DNA of 64,000 nucleotides from a bacterium (GTDB lineage: Bacteria > Chloroflexota > Anaerolineae > Caldilineales > Caldilineaceae): NCBI GenBank assembly GCA_016124945.1, contig WGMT01000053.1, forward strand, positions 62,001 to 126,000. The letters are read 5' to 3'. This document shows positions 49,864-58,944 of this stretch, piece by piece. The first letter of the stretch is position 1, and every line of letters starts with the position of its first letter. The position numbers and the translations under genes were made by a program. Below the pieces are notes generated by a model. The model saw only the letters and a program-made list of their open reading frames with translations. It made no database searches and was not told the DNA's origin.

Positions 49864-50613
49864 ATGTCGCAGGAGCATCGCCCGCAGAATTCAGATAGCA
49901 CGTACATTGCACCTTCAGGCGCCGAGGTAACACGCAGCCGGTTGGCCAAAGGTGCAGATGGTTTGGTCATGGGGATCGCCCATCATTGGCTGGCGTTGGT
50001 GAACATTGGGGTGGCCGTCTACCTCTTTTTACCCTTCCTGGCGCCTGCTTTCCTCTACCTTGGGTGGGCGCGCCCAGCACAGGCGATCTATGGGATCTAT
50101 TCATTTGCCTGCCACCAATTGCCGGATCATAGCTACTTTCTCTTTGGCCAGGAGCCGCTCTACAGCCTGCAATCGTTGGAAGCACAGGGCCTTACTCCTG
50201 GTTTGAATGTGTTGGAACGTCGTTTTTTCGTAGGTGATGAATCGCTTGGTTACAAAGTGGCGATTTGCCAGCGCGATGTGGCAATTTACGGCGCTGTCTT
50301 GTTGACGGGGCTACTCTTTGTCTTCGTGCGGCGGCGGGCGCGCTCGCCCGGATTGAAGATCTACGCACTCTTCTTGATCCCCATTGCGCTGGACGGCTTC
50401 ACACAGCTTTTCGGCTTACGCACCAGCAACTGGTGGCTGCGGACCGTCACCGGCGCGCTCTTTGGCGGTGCCTCCGTCTGGTTAGCGTTTCCTTACATCG
50501 AGGAGGCTTTCCGCGATGTTCTGCGCACTGAGAATTTGCGACGACGACAACGTGCCCTAGCCGCTGCTGCTGCTTCACAAAATTACAATCTTGATCAGCC
50601 ATCTGAAGATTAG
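49864..50613 (+). CDS. DUF2085 integral membrane protein
   Basis: 249 aa. GGAG 9 nt upstream supports the ATG at 49864; two earlier ATGs are less likely. About four membrane helices. YSFACHQLPDHSYFLFG and VAICQRDVAIYGAVLL carry the conserved Cys-His and Cys-Gln-Arg of DUF2085, and PIALDGFTQLFGLRTSNWWLR is the family signature. Function unknown; the conserved residues suggest metal or heme binding (inference). C-terminus is charged. Confidence 0.83.
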   Translation: MSQEHRPQNSDSTYIAPSGAEVTRSRLAKGADGLVMGIAHHWLALVNIGVAVYLFLPFLAPAFLYLGWARPAQAIYGIYSFACHQLPDHSYFLFGQEPLYSLQSLEAQGLTPGLNVLERRFFVGDESLGYKVAICQRDVAIYGAVLLTGLLFVFVRRRARSPGLKIYALFLIPIALDGFTQLFGLRTSNWWLRTVTGALFGGASVWLAFPYIEEAFRDVLRTENLRRRQRALAAAAASQNYNLDQPSED

Positions 50614-50744
50614 ACAAACCGGCCTCTCTTTGCTAAGATTTACGCTTGTGAATTAAACGTCCTAATTGATGAAAAATCTTAACGATACCGATATTGCCTT
50701 GACCAGTGCCTGCGACGCAGGTTCGATCCAGAAGGGAAGTTGAC

Positions 50745-51017
50745 ATGCCAAATACAAAATCTGCTGAGAAGCGTGTACGCCAGGCCGACAGGCTCTATGC
50801 TCGCAACCGCATCTATCGCGCCGGTGCTCGCACCGCTGTCAAGAAGGCTCGTGCATTGATCGAAGCCGGTGATCCCGCCGCTGCCACCGAAGCCGTTAAC
50901 AAGGCTGTGAAGGCGCTTGATAAGGCTGCGCAGAAAGGCGTGATTCACGACAACAACGCCGCCCGTCGCAAGAGCCGCCTCATGCAGGCCTTGCACAAGG
51001 CAACTGCTGAAGCGTAA
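50745..51017 (+). CDS. rpsT: 30S ribosomal protein S20
   Basis: 90 aa. GGGAAG about 6 nt upstream supports the ATG at 50745. The sequence MPNTKSAEKRVRQADRL, RTAVKKARALI, KAVKALDKAAQKGVIHDNNAARRKSRLM (quoted in parts) is S20, which binds 16S rRNA in the body of the small subunit. It stands alone, followed by a terminator shared with the convergent endonuclease III gene. Confidence 0.97.
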   Translation: MPNTKSAEKRVRQADRLYARNRIYRAGARTAVKKARALIEAGDPAAATEAVNKAVKALDKAAQKGVIHDNNAARRKSRLMQALHKATAEA

Positions 51018-51097
51018 GATTCAGGTGCACTGCAAAGGCGTAAAGGACGAAATTTTTTAGCACCAAACGCCTGTCTGCATTGATCTGAACAAGCTGT

Positions 51098-51139
51098 AAA
51101 CGCAAAAGCTACCACACCTGTGGTGGCTTTTTTGCGTTT
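51098..51139. terminator. Bidirectional terminator between rpsT and nth
   Basis: AGCTACCACA (51107-51116) pairs with TGTGGTGGCT (51119-51128) and is followed by six T; outer AAACGCAAAA/TTTTTGCGTTT segments extend the stem and give a U-tract in both directions. Confidence 0.85.
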
Positions 51140-51199
51140 ACGCTCCGGCGCATCCCCCAATTTTACCACTTTTGCCTTTTGCAATTTGCCTTCTACTTT

Positions 51200-51874
51200 C
51201 TACCGCCACGCTCCCTGCTGCTGGAAATAATCACACTGCGCCTGAAGCACACAGATCTCACACCGAGGTGTACGCGCCTGGCACACTTCGCGCCCGTGCC
51301 GGATCAGGTTGACGTGCAATGCATAGAATGTCTCTGCAGGCAGCAGTGCTTCCCAGATCCCTTTGATCTTTTCGGGCGATGCTTTGCGATCGCTGAGACC
51401 CAAACGCTGCGTCTGTCGCTGAATGTGTGTGTCTACTGGAAAGGCGGCCATATTGAAACAAAAAAGCAACACGATGCTGGCTGTCTTGTGGCCGACGCCG
51501 GGAAAGCTCTCCAAGTAGCGTTGGGCTTCGGCGACCGGTTTGTCGGGCAGATCGTCTAAGCTGTATGCGCCTCGTTCCTGTTTGAGCTTTTCGAGCGAAG
51601 CCACCAGATTGGGTGCTTTTTGGTTGTACATGCCTGCGACACGGATGGCTTCTTTGATTTCGTCTAGCGATGCTGTGCGCACTGCGTCCCAATCGCCGCC
51701 GAAGCGCTCTTTGAGGTTGTGGAAGGCGCGCCCACTGTTGGTGTCATTTGTGTTGGCGCTGAGGATCGTCCAGATCAACTCGTCCACAGGCTCGTTGCTT
51801 GGTTGCCAATGTAGCTCACCGTAGGCCGCCACCAACGCCGCGTAGACAAACTCCGCTTTTTCCTGCAAAGTCAC
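51200..51874 (-). CDS. nth: Endonuclease III (Fe-S DNA glycosylase/AP lyase)
   Basis: 224 aa from a GTG at 51874 with GGAGG 8 nt upstream. A longer frame to 51988 would be read through a palindromic repeat and is unlikely. LSANTNDTNSGRAF replaces the usual LSAQTTD start. The helix-hairpin-helix LESFPGVGHKTAS has the catalytic Lys, and FPVDTHIQRQTQRL the catalytic Asp. Four cysteines in C-x6-C-x2-C-x5-C spacing bind 4Fe-4S. It removes oxidised pyrimidines. Convergent with rpsT. Confidence 0.9.
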   Translation of the reverse strand: MTLQEKAEFVYAALVAAYGELHWQPSNEPVDELIWTILSANTNDTNSGRAFHNLKERFGGDWDAVRTASLDEIKEAIRVAGMYNQKAPNLVASLEKLKQERGAYSLDDLPDKPVAEAQRYLESFPGVGHKTASIVLLFCFNMAAFPVDTHIQRQTQRLGLSDRKASPEKIKGIWEALLPAETFYALHVNLIRHGREVCQARTPRCEICVLQAQCDYFQQQGAWR

Positions 51875-51923
51875 AAGATTTTCCTCCAGTGATAAATACA
51901 GCAGAGATTTGATCCACCGATTA

Positions 51924-51982
51924 CACGGATTAAAAGGATTGCCGGCGAGAAATTCCTCCTCTCTGAATCCTTTTAATCCGTG
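51924..51982. repeat. Perfect 17-bp inverted repeat after alr
   Basis: CACGGATTAAAAGGATT (51924-51940) and its exact complement (51966-51982) flank 25 bp, just past the alr stop. It resembles widespread ATCCTTTTAATCCGTG repeats and could also end the alr transcript. Confidence 0.8.
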
Positions 51983-51984
51983 AA

Positions 51985-53148
51985 TCATTCCTCTCTGTTC
52001 ATCGCGATGCGCGGCAGACGCGCCATAAGGCGGCTGACCACTTCGTAGTTGATCGTTTCCAGCCGGGTGGCGACGTCCTCTGCGGTGAGGGTGCTTTGCC
52101 CCTGAGCGCCGATGAGCACGACCTCATCCCCCGCGTGGACAGATCCACCTTTTTCCAAAATTTCGGTGACGTCGACCATGCTCTGATCCATGCAGACGCG
52201 GCCGCGGATCGGTGCAAATTGGCCATCGATCAGGACGCTGCCCCAGGTGCGCGGGCTGCGGGGGAATCCGTCGGCGTAACCTACGGGGATGACGGCGATT
52301 GTGCGCGGTCGATCGGCGATGTAGGTGTTGCCGTAGGAGACGGCGTCGCCTTTAGCAAGGGCTTTCACCTGAGCGACTCGCGCCACCCAGCGCATTACAG
52401 GACGGAAGCCTGCCGGCAGTGGGCTTGTCGGGCTGGGGTGCAGGCCGTAGAGCGATATGCCACAACGCACGGCGTTGAAGTGACTGTTGGTGACTGTCAA
52501 TGTAGCCGCCGAGTTGGCGCTATGGATCAAGCGTGGGCGCTGTCCTTGGTGGGCGAGTGCGGCGAGGATCGTTTCGAGCCGCGCCAATTGTATCTGTGTG
52601 TAGGCTTTGTCGGCGTCGTCGGCTGTGCTGAAGTGGGTGTAGAGCCCTTCCATATCCAGCCCTGGCATCTGCGCAAGGGCATTGAAGAATGGCACTGCGT
52701 CGTCGGGTAGAAGACCGAGGCGACGCATGCCTGTGTCTATTTTCACGTGGACGGTGATGCGCTCTCCTGTGGCGCGGGCGGTGGCGTCAAAGTGGTGGGC
52801 GATGTCCAAGTCGTAGAGGACGGCTGTGAGATTGTACCGGAGCAGCGCTTCGGCCTGCCACCCTGGGGTGTAGCCCATTACCAAGATGGGGGCGAGGATG
52901 CCTGCCTGGCGTAGTTCGATCCCTTCGTTAACGGCGGCCACCGCCAAGCGATCTGCACCCGCGGCGAGCGCTGCCGGCGCGATGATGGACGCGCCATGGC
53001 CGTAGGCGTTGGCCTTGACCACGGCAAAGAGTGTGCGGTCGTTGCCGATGTGGTTGCGTAGTAGTCGCACGTTGTTGTGCAGCGCGGCGAGGTCGATCTC
53101 AAGCCAGGTGGGGCGGTAGAGCCGGTCTGTGGTGGATCTCGCGATCAT
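51985..53148 (-). CDS. alr: Alanine racemase
   Basis: 387 aa. The ATG at 53148 overlaps the upstream PHP stop as ATGA and gives RPTWLEIDLAALHNNVRLL. The PLP lysine is Lys45 in FAVVKANAYGHG. KIDTGMRRLGL, GDAVSYGNTY (catalytic Tyr), VGYADGFPR and GRVCMDQSMVDVT are all family signatures. It makes D-alanine for peptidoglycan. It is the last gene of EamA-PHP-alr. A longer frame to 53202 lies inside the PHP gene. Confidence 0.95.
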   Translation of the reverse strand: MIARSTTDRLYRPTWLEIDLAALHNNVRLLRNHIGNDRTLFAVVKANAYGHGASIIAPAALAAGADRLAVAAVNEGIELRQAGILAPILVMGYTPGWQAEALLRYNLTAVLYDLDIAHHFDATARATGERITVHVKIDTGMRRLGLLPDDAVPFFNALAQMPGLDMEGLYTHFSTADDADKAYTQIQLARLETILAALAHQGQRPRLIHSANSAATLTVTNSHFNAVRCGISLYGLHPSPTSPLPAGFRPVMRWVARVAQVKALAKGDAVSYGNTYIADRPRTIAVIPVGYADGFPRSPRTWGSVLIDGQFAPIRGRVCMDQSMVDVTEILEKGGSVHAGDEVVLIGAQGQSTLTAEDVATRLETINYEVVSRLMARLPRIAMNREE

Positions 53149-54044
53149 GCCCAACCCGTCCGTTCCTGGATGCGGTGCCATTGGGCTTCGCTGAGGCCGC
53201 ACTCACCCAGTTGAATGTCTTTGCGTGCGCCATGGTAGTCGCTGCCGCCGGTGACGAGCAGATCATGGCGGTGAGCGATGGCGCCGAAGTGGCTTTCCAC
53301 TTGGGCCGGGGACATGCCGGGCAGGCGGCGTCGGTTTTCTTTCGCATAGGGGTAATGGATCTCAATGCCGTCGAGACCGGCGTCGATCATGCGCTGGATG
53401 GTGTTGTCGATGTCCTGGACGCGGTGGTAGATGCCTGGGTGCGCCAGGACGGCTACGCCGCCTGCTGCATGGGTCAACTCGATGGCGGCTTCCACAGTGA
53501 GGCTGAAGGCGCGGCCTACGTAGACGGAGTTGGGCGCATCTGAAGCCAGGAATTGGGCGAAGACGTCGGCCAGTGACGAGAAGCGTTGCGGATTGTGTTG
53601 CAGCGCCACCTGAGCGATGTGCGGACGACCAGGAACACCGCCTGCCAGCGCCAGCACTTCGTCCACCGGCACGTGGACGCCGTATGCCTGTAACTTTTCG
53701 ATCTGGCGGATCTTCTGTTCGACGCGGGCTGCGATCACTGTGTCCAGCGTGGAAAGCAGCGACGGATCTTCGTGGTTGATGCCGTAGCCGAGAATGTTGA
53801 TGTCGAGGAAGTCGCGGGCGCGCTGGCTAGTGGTGCTAAACTCAATCGCTGGGATCACCTGCACGTTGAATTGTGCGCCTGCAGCCAGCGCCTCACCCAC
53901 ACCAAGGACACTATCGTGATCGGTCACTGCTAGGACGCGGATGCCCAACGCCGCCGCGTGCGCCACGAGATCTGTCGGCGTCTCTGTGCCGTCGGAACGG
54001 GTGGAATGGGCCTGGAGATCCACCGGATATACAGGATAGGTCAT
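53145..54044 (-). CDS. PHP-domain phosphoesterase (TrpH/RNase AM-like)
   Basis: 299 aa. PHP motifs: VDLQAHSTRSDGTETP, VTDHDS, IPAIEFS, VLAHPG and GGSDYHGA. The first motif has Gln11 where many members have His (DLHxHS), so one metal ligand differs. Relatives are 5'-3' exoribonucleases or 3',5'-nucleotide bisphosphate phosphatases; the exact substrate is unclear. ATGA overlaps join it to both neighbours. Confidence 0.82.
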   Translation of the reverse strand: MTYPVYPVDLQAHSTRSDGTETPTDLVAHAAALGIRVLAVTDHDSVLGVGEALAAGAQFNVQVIPAIEFSTTSQRARDFLDINILGYGINHEDPSLLSTLDTVIAARVEQKIRQIEKLQAYGVHVPVDEVLALAGGVPGRPHIAQVALQHNPQRFSSLADVFAQFLASDAPNSVYVGRAFSLTVEAAIELTHAAGGVAVLAHPGIYHRVQDIDNTIQRMIDAGLDGIEIHYPYAKENRRRLPGMSPAQVESHFGAIAHRHDLLVTGGSDYHGARKDIQLGECGLSEAQWHRIQERTGWA

Positions 54045-54493
54045 GAGCGAGCTTGTCCTATGCCGAAGAGCACCACGGTGAGGATCGCTGTCCCAATTGC
54101 CGCCAGGTGAAAGGCGTTCACCTGTTCGCGAAAGACGACCAATCCCACGAATACGGTTGTGGTGAGGATCGATAACACAGCGTAGAGCACATAGTAGGAT
54201 GCGCCAAAACGGGTGTACAAGAAGTAAAAGCCCACAAAAGTTAGGTAGAAACCAAAGCCACTGATCACAATCCAGAGAACATTGCGCTGTACATACCGGC
54301 CAAGATCAGAACGATCAAAGAATGGTACTGTTAGTGCAAATAAGCTGATACAGATCACCAAAACCGCAGAGATAAAAATAAATGGATTGGTTGCAACCTC
54401 AGATCTGCGCTGCCCAAACACGAAGAGTGCGTTCCCTATTGCAGCCAGCATCGCAACCGCCAATGCATTCTGAAACAGAGACGATAACGGCAT
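54041..54493 (-). CDS. EamA/DMT-type small membrane transporter
   Basis: 150 aa with about five hydrophobic helices, the size of a single EamA half. FYLTFVGFYFLYTRFGASYYVLYAVLSILTTTVFVGLVVFREQVNAFHLAAIGTAIL (in parts: YTRFGASYYVL, VVFREQVNAFHLAAIG) is the EamA-type pattern ending in xxEExxxxxxxGxxLI. It overlaps the PHP gene by 4 nt and heads the alr operon. Substrate unknown; it may function as a dimer. Confidence 0.75.
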   Translation of the reverse strand: MPLSSLFQNALAVAMLAAIGNALFVFGQRRSEVATNPFIFISAVLVICISLFALTVPFFDRSDLGRYVQRNVLWIVISGFGFYLTFVGFYFLYTRFGASYYVLYAVLSILTTTVFVGLVVFREQVNAFHLAAIGTAILTVVLFGIGQARS

Positions 54494-54594
54494 ATGTCCA
54501 CCTTTATTATGTACCTGAACGAAATGAGTAGTTGAGTGGTCAGATTGTAGCAGAAGCGGCTTAAAGAGGGGAATTGCCGAAAATCGACGAATGC

Positions 54595-54624
54595 AAAGCC
54601 CGATCCCGCCAGGGATCGGGCTTT
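54595..54624 (-). terminator. Rho-independent-type hairpin after the LysM gene
   Basis: AAAGCCCGATCCC (54595-54607), 4-nt loop, GGGATCGGGCTTT (54612-54624), perfect 13 bp. It lies about 75 nt downstream of the LysM gene (minus strand); on that strand the tail is GCATTCG with few U. Confidence 0.75.
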
Positions 54625-54697
54625 GAAGTTATGTCTTCTTGCGCAAAGCAGAATGCGCTGTTTCTTTAATGCGCCTATGTGTAGCGCCGGAACAGCA

Positions 54698-55381
54698 CTA
54701 CGGAATATAGATTCGCTGCCCCACGTAAATGTAGCTTACGTTGCTGATGCCGTTGGCGGCTGCCAGCGTGTATAGGTTGATGCCATACCACTTAGCGATG
54801 CTGCCCAGTGTATCACCCGGTTTGACGGTGTAGTAGAAGCCGTAGACCGAGGGGGGATAGGCATAGCCCGTAGGCATGATAAGCTTCTGCCCAACGTAGA
54901 TGTAGCTGGTGTTAGAAATCCCATTCGCCCGTGCAATGGCCTGGACAGTGGTATTGTACCGCCGCGCCAGCACCGAGAGCGAGTCACCCGGTTTGACGGT
55001 GTAGTAGACGCTATCTACCGGCCACTGCGTAGGACTGCCCGTGCCACCGGTTGGGATATAGAGCTTTTGACCGACGTAGATGTGGTTGGGGTTGTAAATA
55101 CCATTGGCGTTGACAATCGCTGCCACGCTGGTGCCATAGCGGCGGGCGATGGCCGAAAGTGTGTCACCGGGCTGCACGATGTAGTACGTTGAGTAGGTGT
55201 ATGTTGCGTCTAAGGAGGCAGGCGCTGCAATATCAACTTCTATAGACGCAGCAGCAGCCGGCGTCGCCACAAACCCAACGGTGACCAGGGCTGCAACGAT
55301 GAGCGCCGCAGACAGGCGCACCCACATTCTCTGTTTGGAGATGATCTGCATATTCGCCAAAACATATTGCACATAGGACAT
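54698..55381 (-). CDS. Secreted triple-LysM protein
   Basis: 227 aa. GGAGG 9 nt upstream supports the ATG at 55381. A signal peptide (LSAALIVAALVTVGFVATPAAAA) is followed by three LysM domains, each with Y(I/T)V(Q/K)PGD(T/S)L, an ARRYxT/AKWYGI core and YVGQ(K/R)(L/I)xxP. LysM binds peptidoglycan or chitin-like glycans. There is no catalytic domain, so this is a wall-binding or adhesive protein. The gene stands alone with its own terminator. Confidence 0.93.
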   Translation of the reverse strand: MSYVQYVLANMQIISKQRMWVRLSAALIVAALVTVGFVATPAAAASIEVDIAAPASLDATYTYSTYYIVQPGDTLSAIARRYGTSVAAIVNANGIYNPNHIYVGQKLYIPTGGTGSPTQWPVDSVYYTVKPGDSLSVLARRYNTTVQAIARANGISNTSYIYVGQKLIMPTGYAYPPSVYGFYYTVKPGDTLGSIAKWYGINLYTLAAANGISNVSYIYVGQRIYIP

Positions 55382-55486
55382 AGGGGGATACCTCCTTGGG
55401 CTGTTCTGGATTCACGTACTGCCTATTCTGTTTTACATGCTTCTGGCCGCAAACCTACGCAAAAATACTTACGGCCTAAGTTTACT

Positions 55487-56353
55487 TTACTCGCTTTCGC
55501 TTAGAAAGTCTAGCAGTAATTTATTAACGCGATCCGGCGCGTCGTGTTGTACCCAGTGAGTTGCCGTTTCCAGAAAGATAAGCCGACCCTGGTCACAATA
55601 ATCGATGCTGGGCTGGGCCATGCTGCGATCCAGCGCCACATCCTTGACGCCCCAGATCATCAGCGTAGGGACAGTCACACGGCTCGATCTGCGGCGTTTG
55701 GGCTGGTGACGCACAATGGCGCGATACCAATTGAGCATCCCCGTAAACGCGCCAGGACGGCCCCACGCCTCGCGATAACCGTCAAGATCGGCGGGGCTGA
55801 AGGTGCCGTCGTTGGCGCTGCTGCGCATCATCTCCACACCGGCCCGCCAATTGCCCCGGCTGATCAAAAATTCCGGCAGCCGCGGGATCTGAAAGAAAAA
55901 AATGTACCAACTCTTGAGCAATTGCCGCGGCGTCGAGCGGATCGTCTTGAACATCACCGATGGGTGTGGCACGTTGAGGATCGTCAGCTTCTTCACCCGC
56001 TCTGGGTAGTTGATGGCGATCCACCATGCCACCGCCGCTCCCCAATCGTGGCCCACCACGTAGGCTTTCTCCTCGCCGGCGGCGTCGATCAGGCCGATAA
56101 TGTCCTTGGCCAGTTCGTCGAGATTGTAGGCCGCAACGCTCTCAGGCTTGTCGCTGAGGTTGTAGCCCCGCTGATCCGGCGCCCATACGCGGTAACCAGC
56201 CTCCGTCAGCACCGGGATCTGCGCCTTCCACCCCGCCCAATACTCAGGAAATCCATGCAGCAGGATCACCAGCGCTCCGTCCTCAGGACCGGCCTGTGCC
56301 ACATGTAAATTGATGCCGTTGGTGGCAACTGTCTTGTGTTGGATGTTGTACAT
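55487..56353 (-). CDS. Epoxide hydrolase-type alpha/beta hydrolase
   Basis: 288 aa from the ATG at 56353 (GAGG 6 nt upstream). The oxyanion motif LLHGFPEYWAGW and PDQRGYNLSDKP are typical of epoxide hydrolases. The nucleophile is Asp103 (VVGHDWGAAVAW), the acid Asp lies in IWGVKDVALD and the base His in THWVQHDAPD. The cap region includes LNWYRAIV, with a Tyr that could activate the epoxide. Haloalkane dehalogenase is less likely given the HGFPE motif. Possibly in one run with the downstream-reading genes at 56469 and 56896, but separated by a repeat. Confidence 0.87.
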   Translation of the reverse strand: MYNIQHKTVATNGINLHVAQAGPEDGALVILLHGFPEYWAGWKAQIPVLTEAGYRVWAPDQRGYNLSDKPESVAAYNLDELAKDIIGLIDAAGEEKAYVVGHDWGAAVAWWIAINYPERVKKLTILNVPHPSVMFKTIRSTPRQLLKSWYIFFFQIPRLPEFLISRGNWRAGVEMMRSSANDGTFSPADLDGYREAWGRPGAFTGMLNWYRAIVRHQPKRRRSSRVTVPTLMIWGVKDVALDRSMAQPSIDYCDQGRLIFLETATHWVQHDAPDRVNKLLLDFLSESE

Positions 56354-56442
56354 GAAATGCCTCAGTGGGGGATTTGCGATTGACGATTGACGATTGTCCG
56401 CTAGCGCGACTTGCCGCCCATTCAACAAACTCGACGTTTGCC

Positions 56443-56484
56443 CGTCGTCAGTCGTCCGTCGTCCATCGTCAGTCGTCCATCGTC
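56443..56484. repeat. CGACGAC-type short repeat run, copy 3
   Basis: CGTCGTCAGTCGTCCGTCG and similar units, minus orientation of the same family as at 37661, run through the gap and into the 3' end of the flavin/PLP-type gene (56469). A second run (GATTGACGATTGACGATTG) lies near 56380. Confidence 0.7.
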
Positions 56485-56894
56485 ATCTTCCACCGCCCCT
56501 CGCCGTGACTGCCCCACGCCATCGCTCGCAGTGGATCAACGGCGATGATCGTGTTGTACTCGGCGTCGGTTGTGATGTTCCACTTGTATTTTTCCTGGAA
56601 AAAGGGGGCCAATTCCGCCTGCATGTCAGGCGCAAAGCGGGCCACGCCTTCGATGATAAAGACATTCATCGGGTCGGGGAGCGACAGGCTGGCATGGGGA
56701 TTGACCTGGATGTTGCGCGCCCGCACAGCGTCGGCTTTTGTCACCACGTAGGCCGCTCCGCTGTGCCACACGTGCCAGATGGGGGCCAAATGTGGACGTC
56801 CATTGGGGCGCGTCGTGGCAAACCAGCAGCAGTCGGCAGCGGCGAAGGCGTCGAGCAACCGCGCCAGGACGGGATCCTGTGTGGCTGTTGCCAT
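56469..56894 (-). CDS. Pyridoxamine 5'-phosphate oxidase-family protein
   Basis: 141 aa. GAGGG 6 nt upstream supports the ATG at 56894. The split-barrel FMN-binding pattern is visible: CCWFATTRPNGRPHLAPIW, YVVTKADAVRARNIQVNPHASLSL and MNVFIIEGVARF (in parts). Relatives use FMN or F420 to reduce varied substrates. It starts one base after the methionine gene stop and is cotranscribed with it. The last residues derive from a dispersed repeat. Confidence 0.82.
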   Translation of the reverse strand: MATATQDPVLARLLDAFAAADCCWFATTRPNGRPHLAPIWHVWHSGAAYVVTKADAVRARNIQVNPHASLSLPDPMNVFIIEGVARFAPDMQAELAPFFQEKYKWNITTDAEYNTIIAVDPLRAMAWGSHGEGRWKMTMDD

Positions 56895-56895
56895 C

Positions 56896-58806
56896 TTACG
56901 CCCTCACCATGCCCCGTTGTTCCGGCGTCAACACTTCTAGCACCTGACAGGCCACTTCGTAACGCCCGAAGCTAGGCATCAGGTAGACGCCCTGTACCTT
57001 GGGTGCGTCAACAAGTTGGAGCAGAAGTTCCTGCGCCATCTTCACGCCTTCCTCGCGGCCATTGGCGCCGGCTTGCTCCATGCGATCCAATGCGTCCTGG
57101 CTGAGGGTGATGCCAGGCACTTCGTTGTGCAAAAAGGACGCATGACGATGGCTCTGCAACGGCAAGACGCCAATGAGTACCGGCACCGGGAATTCGCCGT
57201 GGCGCTCTTCGTAGACGTGTAAGAAGTTGAGCCAGAGTTGCGGATCAAAGATCGGCTGTGTCATGGTGAAGTGCGCGCCGCCGCTAACCTTCTGGTGGAA
57301 GCGATCCACCTCTTCAACAAGGTTCGGGCGTGTGGGATCGCAGGCCACGGCAATGGTGAATCGCCCCGGTTCGCCCATCTTCTGCCCACCCTGATCAAAG
57401 CCTTCGTTAAAGCGGTTGATAATGCGCACCAGCCCGATAGAATCCACGTCGTAGACGGCGGTGCTCGTCTGGTTGTCTCCCAGCGATGGCGGATCACCGG
57501 TCAGCGCCAGGATATTGCGCACACCCAGCGCCCGCGCCCCAATCAGATCCGCTTGCAAGCCCATGAGCGAACGATCCCGCGTGGTAAAGTGGACAATCGT
57601 CTCGATGCCCACCTGCTGCTGGATCTGGATACAGAGCGAAAGCGCACCCATGCGCACCCGCGCCATGGGGCTATCGGCCACGTTGATGGCGTCCGCGCCC
57701 ATGCTTTTGGCGTGGCGCGCCCCTTCGATCTGCTTTTCGGCATTGAAGCCGCGCGGCGGGTCTACTTCTACGCTGATTACAAACTTGCCGGCGTTGAGCT
57801 TCTGCAACAACTGTGTGGACTTGCCCACGATGTCGTCGTCGCTTTCCGCTGCCAGGCTGACGCGCATTTCGGGCAACTCGCCATCGAGTACACTCACCTG
57901 CGTTGTGTCTTTGGGTTTGCGGCCCAGGTGTTCGTCGAGCGCCAGACGCATGGCGTGGATGTGCATGGGCGTGGTGCCGCAGCAGCCGCCGATCAGCCGC
58001 GCCCCGGTGTCGAGGAAAGGGCCCACGTGCTGCGCAAAATATTCAGCCCCCGCCGGGTACGAGAGGCGACCGTCCACTCGCTCAGGGTAACCGGCGTTGG
58101 GCATGGCGCTGAAAGCCAGGTCGGGCGCGGCGCGGTGCATTGCCTCCAACACGTGTAACATGGGCGCAGGCCCCACCGAGCAGTTGATCCCCACCAGATC
58201 GGCACCGACGGCGCGTAGCCGCTGCATCACCTCGTCGGGGCCTTGTCCGGCGGCGGTGCGACCGTCCTGGTTGTAGGTCATCGAGGCGATGATGGGTAGA
58301 TCGCAGACTTCGCGCGCAGCGCGCACGGCGATCTCCAACTCCGCCACCTCGCTGAAGGTCTCAAATAGGATCACATCTGAGCCGGCTTCCCACAGCACCG
58401 AGACCTGTTCCTGAAAGGCGGCATAGGCTTCTTCCACCGTCACCGAGCCATACGGCGCCAGCCGCGCCCCCAGCGGACCCACATCCCCGGCGATGAAGAT
58501 GGAACGCCCAGACACTTCGCGTACATCGCGCACAAGCCGAACGGCGCGAAAGTTTAGATCGCGTACCTTCTCGGCGAGGTCGTATTTGGCCAACCGAACC
58601 CGGTTCGAGCCGAAGGTGTGGGTTTTGATCATGTCCGCGCCGGCACTGGCAAATGCCTGGTGGATGTCACTGATCCAGCGTGGGCGGCTGACCACCAAAT
58701 ATTCAAGACATTGTTCACTGCCAGCGCCGCGGGCAAAGAGCATCGTACCCATCGCGCCGTCGCTGAGCAACGGCTGTTCAGACAACTTTTGCAAAAACGG
58801 GTGCAT
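56896..58806 (-). CDS. Bifunctional homocysteine S-methyltransferase / 5,10-methylenetetrahydrofolate reductase
   Basis: 636 aa, the length of YitJ-type fusions. GAGGA 6 nt upstream supports the ATG at 58806. Residues 1-300 are a homocysteine S-methyltransferase with zinc ligands in GINCSVGP and GGCCGTTP. Residues ~330-625 are an MTHFR TIM barrel: VISVEVDPPRGFN, VNVADSPMARVRM, THFTTRDRSLMGLQ appears as VHFTTRDRSLMG, LALTGDPPS and FTMTQPIFDPQLW. It makes 5-methyl-THF and methionine in one protein, although the methyl donor of the first domain is not set by sequence. Upstream lies a crossing pair of inverted repeats (58945-59019). Confidence 0.9.
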   Translation of the reverse strand: MHPFLQKLSEQPLLSDGAMGTMLFARGAGSEQCLEYLVVSRPRWISDIHQAFASAGADMIKTHTFGSNRVRLAKYDLAEKVRDLNFRAVRLVRDVREVSGRSIFIAGDVGPLGARLAPYGSVTVEEAYAAFQEQVSVLWEAGSDVILFETFSEVAELEIAVRAAREVCDLPIIASMTYNQDGRTAAGQGPDEVMQRLRAVGADLVGINCSVGPAPMLHVLEAMHRAAPDLAFSAMPNAGYPERVDGRLSYPAGAEYFAQHVGPFLDTGARLIGGCCGTTPMHIHAMRLALDEHLGRKPKDTTQVSVLDGELPEMRVSLAAESDDDIVGKSTQLLQKLNAGKFVISVEVDPPRGFNAEKQIEGARHAKSMGADAINVADSPMARVRMGALSLCIQIQQQVGIETIVHFTTRDRSLMGLQADLIGARALGVRNILALTGDPPSLGDNQTSTAVYDVDSIGLVRIINRFNEGFDQGGQKMGEPGRFTIAVACDPTRPNLVEEVDRFHQKVSGGAHFTMTQPIFDPQLWLNFLHVYEERHGEFPVPVLIGVLPLQSHRHASFLHNEVPGITLSQDALDRMEQAGANGREEGVKMAQELLLQLVDAPKVQGVYLMPSFGRYEVACQVLEVLTPEQRGMVRA

Positions 58807-58944
58807 GGGGCGTCCTCATAAAAACGAAAGAGCTTATCAAAACGAAAAAGCTTGGTTGGAAAACAAAAAGATAGCGCCTATTGTACCACCACCTGCGGCA
58901 GCGTTCATCTTCTTCGACGGCATTGGGCGTACTTCAATGTTGGG

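Noticed and set aside
51875..51988. Extended N-terminus of endonuclease III
   Set aside because: It would be coded by a palindromic repeat, whereas a GTG at 51874 has GGAGG at ideal distance.
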